Assembly (NCBI GenBank): GCA_033297075.1
Contig: MU858045.1
Coordinates: 1,116,001-1,180,000 of the forward strand
Direction: 5' to 3'
From: Rhypophila decipiens
Taxonomy: Eukaryota > Ascomycota > Sordariomycetes > Sordariales > Naviculisporaceae
Length of the DNA: 64,000 nt
A program made the position numbers and the translations under genes. Shown in pieces: positions 41,726 through 53,098 of the stretch. The first letter of the stretch is position 1; each line of letters starts with the position of its first letter. The notes beneath the pieces were generated by a model. It searched no databases and was not told the origin of the DNA. It saw nothing but the letters and a program-made list of their open reading frames with translations.

Positions 41726-43493
41726 ATGCCCCCCAAGAAACAGAAAAAGAGTCATGCCAAGTCCTGGAAAGATGTGGCATCAGAGGCTCAAGCACACCGA
41801 GACGCAACTATCCGCAATGTTCTGGGAGATTCAGAGTTTGCGGTCCTACAGTCCAAAGGTCCTTTGTCAGATTCGCAACACCAAATCACCAACCTGAAGC
41901 TGAAGGAGCTTAACAAGCTGCTTATCACGGGCGCCATTTTAGCCGAGGAGGTAGTAACGGCGTTCCTTCGACGGTCAGCAGTGGCTCAGCAGTCGGTGAA
42001 CTGTCTTACCGAGCTTCTAGGTGAGAGAGCCCTCACGCGAGCAAGAGAACTGGACGGCAAACACCCGTCAAAAAGAGGACCGTTACACGGGATTCCCATC
42101 AGCGTGAAATCCCATATCGGGATCCAGAATACGCGGATGCCAGCTGGGTACATCGCCTGGTGGAACAATTTCTCGACCAAAGACGCACTGGTGGTGCAGA
42201 TCCTTGAGCGAGCCGGAGCTGTAATCCATGCCAGGACAACAGAGCCGCAGAGCATGATGCAGCTGGAGTGCACGAGCAACCTGTACGGGACGACTCTCAA
42301 CCCGTACAATCCGAACCTGTCGTCAGGCGGCTCTTCAGGAGGTGAGGGTGCCTTGGTGGCCATGGGTGGGAGCTCCATTGGGCTGGGAAGCGACGTCGGA
42401 GGGAGCATTCGAGTCCCGGCGGCAGCATGCGGAATCTTCGGGCTGAAGCCGACTGGGTTCCGAGTACCATGCACTGGCTGGAGCTCTACTCCTCCTGGAG
42501 CAGACCCCATTCCTACTGTGCTCGGTCCGCTCAGTAACGATCTGGATGGGATAGAAATGTTCATGGAGACTGTCTTGGCAGCTGAGTCTTGGAAAGTCGA
42601 GCCGGCTTTGGTGCCCCTGCCATGGAGGTCTGTCAGCTTTGACCGGCCCATCAAGATTGGAATTTCCATGCATGATGGGACGGTGCTTCCTCATCCGCCC
42701 ATCACGAGGACATTGCAGGAGCTGGCCGACAAATTACGTGGCCTCCCGGGGTTCCGGGTGATGGATTTTGTGCCATACAAACACGACGAGGCTTGGGCTA
42801 TTGCCTCGAGTTTGTATTTCACCGACGGCGGAGCAGCTGACAGGAGCGTCATGGCTGAGTCCGGGGAACCGATTCTGCCCCTGACCAATTGGATCATCAA
42901 CGAGACACCAGGTGTGAAAAATCTGACCAGGTCCGAGCTGGAGTACTGGTTGGAAGAGCGTGAGGAGTATCGACTTGAGTATGCGGCGGCGTGGAATTCG
43001 ACTGGGACCTGGGATGCGGACAAGGGGACTTGGGACAGTCCGATGGACATACTGATCTGCCCCGTCATGCCCGGGGTAGCTTCACGGCACGGCACGGCCA
43101 AGTATTGGTCATACTCGGCCGTGTGGAACCTCGTCGACTATCCCGCCTTGGCGTTTCCTGCTGGGAGGGTGGACAAGGACAAGGACGCAGCCACATGTAA
43201 GCGAATCAAGTTTATGAGTGACCACGACCGGTGGAACTGGAGTCTTTGTAAGTGTCATGCTATGTTTTTCCTGTCAGTGCTGACAAGAGATTCTCCAAGA
43301 TGACCCCGATGTCTTTGTCAATATGCCCGTTGGTCTCCAGGCAGTCGGACGGCGTTTTGAGGATGAGAAGGTCGTTGCAGTTGTCAAGCTGTTGCAGGAG
43401 CGTGGCTGTTTGCCTGCAGAAGACTGCGGTCCCCTCCCCGGGTCGCCCGGTGAAACAGGGGACCAATCAGACACAGGACGTGACATGCGATGA
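41726..43493 (+). CDS. Amidase-signature family hydrolase
   Basis: A 571-aa enzyme of the amidase signature family, which hydrolyses C-N bonds of amides; fungal acetamidase-like proteins of 540-570 aa are similar in length. Exons 41726-43247 and 43300-43493; intron 52 nt (GTAAGT...TCCAAG), with the join WNWSLYDPDVFVNMPVGLQ matching the family C terminus. The Ser-cis-Ser-Lys triad is visible: Lys128 in IPISVKSHIGI, Ser203 in SSGGSSGGEGAL, Ser227 in GSDVGGSIR. No signal peptide; the N terminus is Lys-rich (MPPKKQKKSHAK). The last ~30 residues are a Gly/Pro/Asp-rich tail. Substrate unknown. Confidence 0.94.
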
Positions 43494-44118
43494 GGACTGG
43501 ATGACAACTTTGGTGTTGGATGGCAACACAAACTCCGACTTTGTGCTACGACACAGTCGACACTCTTACCACCATTATCCATCCTTTGGTTCTGAACAGC
43601 CAGGTAGTATTGTTGACCAACAGCCCCCGGAAGTGTCTTTCATGGTTACAGATAGATGGTGGGTACAATCTCGATTTCAGGTTACTGACGAGTCGTCGGA
43701 CAGATAGTGTTCTTTGTGTCATGTCACGGTCTGTCATTTGTGCTGTGAAACAGAACTTAGCCATGCGATCACTTTTATTACAATGAGTCTTGGACTGAAT
43801 ATTGGGAATGAATTGCCAATGCTATGAAGAGACCTTGGGTAAGGCATGTAGTAGCCGCGGAAACTAGTGCAGCTTGAAAAAGAAATTGTTGCAAGGTATC
43901 TTAGAAACAGCCAACCAAACCCCCTTTTTGGAAAATCCTTATGCTGAAGAAATGAACCGCCGTATGAATAAAAAATGCCACGATCAACTGAAAGAAACAT
44001 AGCAAGGTAAAGAACGCCCCCCTTTTCCGCATGACCACACTGGTCCAGTGGTCCAGTGGTCACCGTAGACATAAGCCCCCAGATCTAGATCAGGCAAGAC
44101 ACAACAGCCCCAGTTTAC
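43494..44118. other. Convergent 3' intergenic region
   Basis: Between the 3' ends of the amidase and cysteine-rich genes. No gene is supported. Confidence 0.5.
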
Positions 44119-44646
44119 CTAGTCGGATGAAGGGCAAATTTGCTGGGTGCAGAATCCGCCGGGGGGAGTGCAGATGCCACAGCTCGAGTTGCAGCATTCG
44201 GTGCCATCAGGGCAGTTCTTGCTGCCGCACTGGGGTCCGGGCTTTTCGCAGAACTGCATAGTGCAGGAACCGCCCTTGGGAGTGCAGATTCCGCAGCTCT
44301 CGTTGCAGCATTCCTCGTCGGCGGCGCAGAGGTTGGGGCCGCACTGCTTGCGAGGTGGCTCGCAGAACAACTGGATACAGGCACCGCCGGGCTTGGTGCA
44401 GATTCCGCACGACGAGTTGCAGCAGACATCGCCGGCTGCGCACGTGGTCGGGCCGCAGGAGACTCCCTTGACGCACTGGGCCTTGCCGTTGATGGCCTGA
44501 CAGACGGTTCCGCCGGCACATCGGACTACGGCGCAGGGATCCTTGGCAGCATTCTCTTGACGGGCGGCGAGATTGAGTAGGGGGTTGGCAACAGCACCGA
44601 GAGCAAGGGTGAAGAGCATCACGGCTCGGGTGGATAGGGCGACCAT
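44119..44646 (-). CDS. Secreted protein with three eight-cysteine modules
   Basis: An intronless 175-aa secreted protein with 28 cysteines. Signal peptide about residues 1-20 (MVALSTRAVMLFTLALGAVA). Four Cys (38, 43, 49, 58) precede three modules of identical spacing: C-x4-C-x5-CC-x3-C-x2-C-x6-C-x4-C, at 64-95, 102-133 and 140-171, with a strict period of 38 residues. Each carries CCNxSCGICTxxGGxC. The spacing does not match hevein (CBM18), CFEM or EGF patterns known to me. Likely a disulfide-rich wall-associated or effector-like protein; function unknown. Confidence 0.88.
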   Translation of the reverse strand: MVALSTRAVMLFTLALGAVANPLLNLAARQENAAKDPCAVVRCAGGTVCQAINGKAQCVKGVSCGPTTCAAGDVCCNSSCGICTKPGGACIQLFCEPPRKQCGPNLCAADEECCNESCGICTPKGGSCTMQFCEKPGPQCGSKNCPDGTECCNSSCGICTPPGGFCTQQICPSSD

Positions 44647-47307
44647 TTTGTATGTAGGGAAGAGAGGTTTGCTGGAGCCGGCGTGGACTTGAAATTGAAT
44701 GTAGTAAGAAGTATCAAGACGGTGAATCCTGAATACTAGGCAGAGCTCAAGTTGAAGGAGGACTAGGTGGTAGGTGCAGTGGTTGAGGTTTGAGGTCGAG
44801 TGGTTGATGATGTTATGTCGACGTCCAATACCGGGAAGGAGGGTCTAATATATAATAAATTCGGAACCATAGATTAAGAACGCCACAATACCGGAAATAT
44901 GTTCAGAGAAGCCTTTGATCCCATCGAGCCACGAGGAAGAAAATTTCATCCACGGCTAAGAATAGAATGACACCCTTCATGGAATGTCACGGGTGGGCCT
45001 GACTGCAAAAAAACGAGGCCCTCTGGAAAAATCAGCATTCCAATGATCCAGGCCGAGGCATCCCAAGGAGGTTTGAAGGCTGGTTTCCCTTTTGGGTGAT
45101 CATCACCATCATCAGATCGACAACATGGACAGGGAAGTGACGGGGTCAGGAGATGAGCCATGCACCCAAGTCCAGACTAACTACCCGTAGTCACACTACT
45201 AAGCCTATCCACCGTCAGTCATGTCATCTCATCGGTTCCAACTTAGACTTTGCCCAGACGTAATACACGGGGTCGCACCGTCGCCCAGGCGGGTAGGGCG
45301 CCCTTCGGACCGCCTAGTCGTCGTACATGGTCAGCATCAGGATGGGGCCCGATGGGGAAACCTGGAAAGCAGTGCGGTACCGGCCGTTGAGTTTTACGAG
45401 TACACGAGCTTGATACTAGGCCGTCCGGGGAGTCTGGCAGGCCGCAGCTGGCAGCTGGCAACGAGGGCTGCATGTGGGTTCCCATCATTTGCTCGCTTGG
45501 TGTTGGGTCTGGTTGCTACGCTGGACTCACAGGGAGGTCGATCCGGATCCGATCTGGGTTTGTTTGGGAAAAGGTGTACGGAAGCCAAGAAGCACAAGGG
45601 TGTCATCCGGCTAGGCTATTAAGTGACTGACCCAACGCCTAGTTGACGGAACCACATTGACCGTGCGGAGAATATGTCGCTGAACACATTTTACACGTAT
45701 GTATATATAGAAATTGACCCTAGCCTAACTGGACATGATGCTTAGCAGGTACAGCATCAAAAATTGTCAAAACATTTCTATAGCCAGGGCCTTTCGTGCC
45801 TGATTGTAGGTAGCATTTGTGCTCTTGGGATGCAACATTCTATACGGATGATGACGAAAACCAGTAACGAGAGAGACAGAGAAAAGTTTTTCTGTCCATC
45901 ACGGGAATTGAAAACGACACTGCAGGGACGATACTAATTGCAAAAAACCAGGAATCAACTTTCCTCAACGTGGCAACTAGCAGAGAAGGAAAGAAACCGA
46001 TACTTGCCTGAAATTACCGGTACGCGGGCAAATGATATCCGGGCTTACTGGAACAATCTTGAACTCCCAAAAGGATAAACGGCTTCTGAAGGGAAGATTC
46101 CAGCAGTGCCAAGCCCATCGAGGTAGCACAACCCCCTGCGTGAATGTCTTGGACGGTCACTGGTGTGAGACTGAGCAAGCTGCAATGGCCCATGTACGAA
46201 CTTGAAGTGAATGCTTACCATGGGTAGATTTCAAGCTCAGCTCCATCGTCTCTCGGTGACCCTTTCTGCCTTTTCGGTTGGTGAGTTTCTGGCTTCCTCA
46301 ACGAGTGCTGGTCACTATATCACTACATGGGCCGTCAGGGTCGTCAGTACTCTATCTCGCATACCAACGTGTTGATCATCCCCAAGATTATTCGTCAACG
46401 AGGGTCAGCCCTATGGCCCTCGGTCTGGAGTAACCCAGGGACTGAAATTATCTGCGTGCACGTGTGGTATGGGTCGGCTCATGGAGACCGGAGAGCTATC
46501 GTTGCTCCGAGCGTACACTCTATACCCCTGCAACATATGAATAATTGAATGTACACAAGGAGACCCTATTGGATAGTCGCTGTTGAGACACGTGTTACTG
46601 GAAGCAAGTCGGCAATAGTGTATACTCCCGCATAGCTGAGACTAAGAATCCCTTTCCCGCTGAGCTCCACCACATCGCCGTTGTTGCTGCTATGGCGAGG
46701 AGCCTGTTCTTGAGTGTCTTATGGCTTGTGTGTGAATGTCTCGGTTTGACACGGGGTGCAGCTTTTCTGTAACCCCGAACACGAGCTTGACGGCCCCGGC
46801 CCCCGTCGCCCCGGTTTTGTTTTCCGGGTAGAGCCGTGATCTCCATCCCGGGCGTCTTGGATGACGTGATGGATGTAATCCTAGATGAAAAATCTGCACG
46901 CAGCTAGCGACGGTCTGAGATGATGAGAGGTCCAATGACACCAATCTCCACATGCCGACCAGACGGGACTCGCCGTTTTCCATCGGGTCAACAGATCATG
47001 GCATGGCAGCTCGCAAATTACCTCGGGAACAAGAAATTCAGGCCGGGGTACATGGTCATCCTGGAAACTGGGATTCGGAACTAGACGAGCCCTATATATA
47101 TAATATACGTTAAAACACAAAGTGAAAGTGGTCATGCCGTCTAGCAGGTATAGTACAAAGTGGGTATCTCTGAACAGAAAATCGTGGCTCTCGAGTAAAC
47201 AAGCGCGGGAAAATAGATTGCTCCCGTTCTCGTCACACACGGCACAACCGTCAAACCGGTATAGCTCGTGTCCCACTGGACAGGTGTGTACATGACTGGC
47301 AATGAAG
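44647..47307. other. Large gene-poor intergenic region
   Basis: About 2.7 kb with no recognisable gene. A 133-codon + frame from ATG 45221 to 45622 has no domain and low credibility. A minus frame 46881-47321 overlaps the 3' end of the RhoGAP-like gene and is also unconvincing. A TATATATATAATATA stretch lies at 47093-47106. Confidence 0.45.
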
Positions 47308-49665
47308 CTAAAACGCGGCATTGCTCTTCCGCCCCGTGCCTTTGGCCTTCATCCGGTACTCGGACCTCTTGCGGATCACGAATGCCAGGCCGAGCATCAA
47401 GTCAGTGTCGAACCGGGCAGCAGGCAGGTGCATCAGCGGACGCATGGCTCGTCCAGCAAGCCGCTCAGCTGTCATGTCGTTGAACTCGGACAGATCGGCG
47501 ATGTCGCCCCACAGATTGAGGAGAAGACGCAAAAGTGCGCGCGATGAACCGTGTATCCCCAGGAAGGCCTCTTCCCAAAAGTCAATGCCCTGGTCTAGCC
47601 GCATTGCCATGGACCCCGCTACCGTCGCTTGCCGCGAGAGAAAAACCCACCGTTTGCCTACCGATTCAGGCACCAGCGGTGATGGCAGCTCCGACAGGAA
47701 CAGCAGAATCAAGTCAGCCGCCTCGTGCACTGTGAACCGGCGCCAGTCCAGCATCGTCCCGTAGCCTGTGTCGATCGAGCTAAAGATGTCTTTCAGGTTT
47801 GAGAGGAGGACAAGATCCCCGTCTTGCCCAAAGAGGTCGGCCGTTTTCAGGCCCATGTCTTGAATAAAGTAGACACATCGGAGCACACACAATGGGTAGC
47901 CACGGGTGGTGTTGTTGTTGTTGTTGCTGCCATTCCGGCCGTCCTTGGCGCCACCGTAACCGTCGTGGCCAATGCCCTTGGCGACTTGCATCGACTCGGC
48001 AAGTGACACGCCAAATACGGCACGGCATTCTGGTGGCTGAAGCGGAGACACGGGATCAAGCGAATGATCTGATTGTGGTGTCTGCGGAGGAGGCAGCCGT
48101 GCATTGCTCGAGGATCTCCTTCCGCCAATGCGCAGCCCCTTGAGCGCCACCGAGAGACGAGAGCTGCTTCTCCGGACCACGCCGCTGCCCTGCCCACTTG
48201 ACTGGTTGGTGGTTGAGCTCGAAGCGGTAGAAGGACGCCCCATGGCACCGGCACCGGCACCGGCACCGACTGGAGGGACAGGGACGTTGGCGCGGGGGTT
48301 CTCCCACCTGGAAAACCTGGAAAAGTCCAAGGGCTGACCAATGGTCTCGCTGTCTGGTCTGACCTTTTCCAACGAGTTGGAGTCTCGGTCGGATTGAGCG
48401 CCGCTGATTTCGGTTGCTGGGGTTGAATAGCCCTCGTATATCGAGTCTGGCGTCTCTGAAGGAGAAAGACTCCAGCTCCGCGCGTGGCTGAGGGACCGCG
48501 GCCAGCTATTCTGGGGGCTGTGACGGGTGGTACTGCTAAAGCTCCGGTACCCGCTAGACACGGAGACCGTGTAGCTGCCTGCGTTGCTGGGCGGCCTGTC
48601 AAACGACGGCGTGCCATGGTGGACTCTTCTCGCAGATCGCGGCGGCGGCATCGGTGGTTCCGTGGGCATCTCTCTCAACTCGTCAAGGATCTCGTCCACT
48701 TCATCGACCTGGAACGACGATGATCCGACGCTGGGTGACGTTGGGGTCCTTGACTGCTTCGCACGCAACGGGGACTGCTGGCCGTCGCTAAGCTCGACGG
48801 CGCTGTCGGGGGCATCCGCCGCGTTACTGACGAATGAAGGGGCAGGCTCGTGCTGGTCACAAGCAGTCATGGCACGGCTTAGAAGAGCATCAAGGTATTG
48901 TTCTAGACGAGCCACCGCTCCATTCTGGCGAGCTTCGGGCCGCAGTCGAGTCGCAAGGTCTTGTATGTCAGTGGCTAGTCTTGCCGTTTCGTCGTTCCAG
49001 TCATCTTGGCTGCCAGTGTCAGGCGAGGTCCGGTCTTCGTTAGTGCTCTTGGCTGCTTTGCGCCGACGGTTCCTGCGAGAGACGACTCGGAGTTAGCCTA
49101 GATGCTACGAGGACTACTGGTAGAAGCCACCAGCACGACTCACAATGCGACAAGATCGACGGCCAAACCCAGCGTCGACTTGTAACCCTCCAGCGTCCAG
49201 CCAAGTTTCCCAATATGATCGCGACTCGCAACCCACCGAGACTTCTTGTCTACCCGCGACACACTGCTGCGATCGAGGACCGATATGCATCCTTCGAGCT
49301 CGTTCAGAATGGCAAAACAAGTGTCGAGCACGGCCGGAGTCTTTTGCGCCAGCTCGGGGGGGAAATACGACACATCGTCTTTGAGCAGGTCGACAATTCC
49401 GGCCAGCGAGTGCAGTTCACTCGAAATAGCATCGAAATCGGAGCGGGATTCGCGAACCTCGCGGACGAAACGGGTGATGGAGGCCGACGTCTTTGCGATG
49501 GTGTCGCTCACGCCAAAGCAGGCCGTGTTGATGTATCTAGGCAGCGGGCGACAAGAGATGAGTCAAGGCTCTAGATCTACGTGAAAATGCAAAAAGCGTG
49601 ACATACAGGCAATCCACATTGTCCCTCGTTGGTCTCGTGGCTCTCGTGGCTCTCGTGGCTGCCAT
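47308..49665 (-). CDS. RhoGAP-like protein without arginine finger
   Basis: A 738-aa protein in three exons: 49665-49607, 49536-49144, 49072-47308; introns GTATGT...GCCTAG and GTGAGT...CTCGCAG. The N terminus is a helical domain (YINTACFGVSDTIAKTSASI and SELHSLAGIVDLLKDDV) like the fungal N-terminal module found before STAND/NACHT proteins. The middle (about 215-490) is Ser/Pro-rich and disordered. Residues about 500-725 follow a RhoGAP domain: VFGVSLAESMQVA, YPLCVLRCVYFIQDMGLKTA, AADLILLFLSELPSPLVPE, SRALLRLLLNLWGDIADLSE then FNDMTAERLAG. The loop that carries the catalytic Arg (IFRxSG) reads LFGQDG, so GAP activity is doubtful; it may bind Rho GTPases without stimulating them. Confidence 0.8.
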
Positions 49666-51518
49666 TGTGGCTCCGACATCAAAGGTTAGGTTGATCTGCC
49701 GGTGATGATGGTGGCGCACGACTTGTGATATGAGTGGTCAATTGGACTCCTCCGAGGTTCGTACAGACAGGCGCAATCGTCCTAGCGACTCGGCTGTAAC
49801 CTACGACTTTGTCGTCGAACTGTCGACGATGAACAGAGAGAAGAAAAGGAGAGGAAGCCAAAAGTTGTTGGCAAGTCGAATAGATCAAAAGGCCTCAGCG
49901 CTGACAGCTTTTCTACGCCGCACCCGCTGACGAGATAGCGATCAATGAAGAACTTTGCACAACCAAAGACTTCTCGTCAGACTGGACAGGTTTCCTTTGC
50001 CACACCCGAGTCCCCGACCTGCACATCCGACTTGCCCAAAAGGCCTGGAACCTCCATTCTATTACCATGCAGCCAAGCTGTCTCCCGTCTCTAGGTAGTG
50101 AACTTCCCGACTTGGACAAGAAAGCCCATCGACTCTTGCTCAAATGCGATGTTTATTGGCGTGTGAACTGGTGAAGCCTGTGTGGATAGTGCGAGTACCC
50201 CGCAGTGTGCCGGCCCCCACCGACTCAAAACTCATATTGGCATGCTAGATGCCTAGCGCACCTGGTGCCTTGTGGTTTTGGGGCCAGCTAGCGAGGTCAC
50301 GTAGCATCCAACCTGTTCATTCCTTGTTGCTTCTGGCCGATTCTGGGAAGGAGAGCTCGATAACCCACCTGCTCAGTGCGCACCGACACACAAAGTCCTC
50401 GGTTTCGGGCTGCCGGGGCACAAGTCCCCTAGCGGTGGAGGTCGAGCGGGAATGAGGGGCACGACGGGTAACTGAGAACCATCGTCCCCGGATCTTCCAG
50501 GATCTCCAGTCCTTCCCCCTGTCGTCCAGGGCTTGCCTTTGGAGGTCGTCTTGGCATGTTCAAGATGCGGTTCTTTCGGACAGGGTTCTTGCTCTCATGT
50601 GATTAAATCCACGCCATCCGAGTCTTGTTTACCTTATCAAGATCTCAGGATGCAAGTGTTGTGCAAGTTGAATCGACAAGTCGTTTTCGTTGAGAAGGAA
50701 TGTTTTTGTTGTTACAGTGAAGGCAGTGGCCCCTCGAATCTAGACCAATGAAAAAGGGGCGCACAGTCACAGTGCCATTAAGACGCACGCACCGGAGCAG
50801 GGTCTCATTCCGTGCAGCAGCCCCTTTTCTTCGCGGCAGGGGTTAAAAGAGCCCCACTATTGTCAACGTCGGCTCGTCTGTCAGATGTCGACGGTGACTT
50901 CAAAGAATTGGCGAGAAACATCCCATGATACTATCAAAGCTCACCAGTTGCACTTTCCGAGACTCATCTCTTTTATAAACTGCAGCAGCAATACTTTCAT
51001 TTTCCATCGCCAGACAAAATGGGGTGTGATCAAGGGTTAAACACCTTTCGAGTTCCAGATATTTAGAGGACAGTTAAACTAACTTGCCTGTGTTTTTGGC
51101 CCTTGCAATCCTTCGTGTGCTGTAATTATGGTGTTGCCCTGATGTGGCGCATTCCCTCAACCTGGAAGTTGGAATGCACCGTGAGGCGGGACTCCTCTTT
51201 CTGCCTCGAAAGTGTCCAGTCGTGGACGTCATGGGGCTTCATAGCACTGTATTGAGTTTTGGATCATGATGTTTATCGGTTATCTGCCAGGTTGGGTGCG
51301 TGGCCACCTCGAGATTGCGAAGGTCCATGGGATTCGGTTCTTAAAAACTCCAAATCTTGCCGCTTGATTCAGCAGCATTCAGCAAGGCACCACCGCAAAT
51401 CTCAGACATTACGTACGACATTCCCATCTATCTCAGGTACCAAAAGCTGTGTTCCCTCTCACGTAAGAAAGCAAGCACTAAATCAGTTCAAGCCCTCTAG
51501 ACATCGATACGCTCTCCA
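49666..51518. other. Intergenic, no gene seen
   Basis: RhoGAP-like gene promoter (minus) and promoter of the first small membrane protein gene (plus). No open frame with a domain was found. Confidence 0.5.
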
Positions 51519-51905
51519 ATGGCCGCCGATCAGGTCTACGAAACCGTCCCAGCAAGAGACATAGACGACCCTGACTACGTCGAGAAGATGACGACCACAA
51601 ATCCTCTTGACCACGCCCTGGGTCAGCAAACTGCCACATGTGTCGACACAACTGAGAGGGACCTCGAACGAGGATCTGATGCGGCCGCCCAGCAGAACGA
51701 AAACAAGAATGAGGCCGGAAAAGATTCAGGGAGCGAATCCACCTGCGCCACCACAGACATTCTGTTGGCATTGGTCGCTATTCCAGCGTGCATCGCGGCC
51801 TTTGGCGTGTTCCTCTTCCTATCCGTTTTTCTGTTACGCTTCGGATGGAGCTTTGTCACAGCGGTCGTTGCCGCTGCCTGGAAACTCGGAGCTTGGTTTG
51901 ACTGA
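51519..51905 (+). CDS. Small membrane protein, paralogue A
   Basis: An intronless 128-aa unrecognised protein. Residues 1-75 are hydrophilic, acidic and probably disordered. Residues about 80-110 are strongly hydrophobic (LLALVAIPACIAAFGVFLFL), followed by RFGWSFVTAVVAAAWKLGAWFD at the C terminus, which can form a second amphipathic or membrane helix. The C-terminal half is clearly related to the next + gene at 52655, sharing the pattern RFxWxxVxAxVxAAWKxGxxF. No signal peptide. Probably a tail-anchored or hairpin membrane protein; role unknown. Confidence 0.65.
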   Translation: MAADQVYETVPARDIDDPDYVEKMTTTNPLDHALGQQTATCVDTTERDLERGSDAAAQQNENKNEAGKDSGSESTCATTDILLALVAIPACIAAFGVFLFLSVFLLRFGWSFVTAVVAAAWKLGAWFD

Positions 51906-52654
51906 GAGATCAAGGACCTGTCCTCTAATTCTACTTGGAGATTCGAAGCGATCGACCGGAGTAGACACCAGGCAGAATTGGTGGTAAACGGTACTGGGTG
52001 GCAGGAAAGAGTCACTTATGGATATCATTTCTTGCGTGTGCTTCTAGTGTTGCAGTTCCATCGTCTCGGTGCCACTATAAGGCTCGTTGTCATTGGAAGT
52101 TGTTGGAAAGGGCATTAATCGTGATTGCCAGTATTCAGCTCTCTCAGTTGACTGGCGAGAGCATGGAGGTCATGAATCATGATGGAGGTTATATTCTACC
52201 AATCGCTTACTTCAAAGCTATATCGTCTGGGTTGGACTGGGGTTCATCATTGAAGAATAGAAGAATACTATTGAACTCGCCAGGAATAATACTTGCATTT
52301 CTGTATTTCACCCATAACATGTGAATTACCAACGTCATAACGTCATGAGACGCCACTGCAGCTTGAGTTTTGGTCTCGGAGGCTTATCAGGGCGGGAGCG
52401 GCAGCTGAGTGCACATATGGGCTGTCTGGACGATGACGGGAAAGTTCGGCAAGGGAATAATAAGGTTTTTACAAGAAGCAAACAATTTCTCTCCGATTCT
52501 ATTGTAAAAGGTTGTTCTGTGCTTTCCATTCGAGGAAGCACCAGACATCACCCACAACATTCCCTCATTCTGACCATCACAGATATCAATAACGGCATTC
52601 TGCCACACCAAAAGCCAAACATCCGACCAGTTCAACGTCACTCGAAAGTCCTCA
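51906..52654. other. Spacer between paralogous membrane protein genes
   Basis: No gene is seen. Presumably holds the 3' end of paralogue A and the promoter of paralogue B. Confidence 0.5.
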
Positions 52655-53098
52655 ATGAGATACATCCACCGAGAAGAAATGGTCTCTCCGATGAAACCCG
52701 GGCAGGCCAACCAACGCATGACAACGAGGGACGCCGACCGCAACATGCCCATGACGCCAGGTTGCCCAAGAAATAGGAATCCTCGCGACAGCATCTCAGG
52801 TCGCAACACTCGCAACACTCGCAACCCGGCCGCATCCACCGCCACAGATGGTGGAAATGCCAATCGAGAGCCTCGCGCGAGGACCCAGCAGCCGGAAAGC
52901 AAGAAGACATGGAAGGAACGAAACCCCGAGGCAACGTTGTTCATGGGGGTCTTTGCAGGGGCCGTCTTCGGGGTTCCACTTGTCGCCATCTTCTTGAGCT
53001 CCTTCCTCTTCGTCGTCATTCTCAACATACGATTTGCATGGAACCTTGTCGCAGCAGGTGTTGTGGCCGCCTGGAAGTGGGGGTTTGAGTTCAGATAA
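52655..53098 (+). CDS. Small membrane protein, paralogue B
   Basis: An intronless 147-aa unrecognised protein, same strand as its paralogue 750 bases upstream. The N-terminal ~90 residues are hydrophilic, rich in Arg, Asn and Pro and basic (paralogue A is acidic here). They are followed by a long hydrophobic stretch (GVFAGAVFGVPLVAIFLSSF, then LFVVIL) and RFAWNLVAAGVVAAWKWGFE. An in-frame ATG at 52679 is an alternative start. The shared C-terminal module with diverged N termini points to tandem duplication followed by rapid change. Confidence 0.65.
   Translation: MRYIHREEMVSPMKPGQANQRMTTRDADRNMPMTPGCPRNRNPRDSISGRNTRNTRNPAASTATDGGNANREPRARTQQPESKKTWKERNPEATLFMGVFAGAVFGVPLVAIFLSSFLFVVILNIRFAWNLVAAGVVAAWKWGFEFR

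Noticed and set aside
46881..47321. A 146-codon minus-strand frame
   Set aside because: Overlaps the 3' end of the RhoGAP-like gene on the same strand and has no domain.
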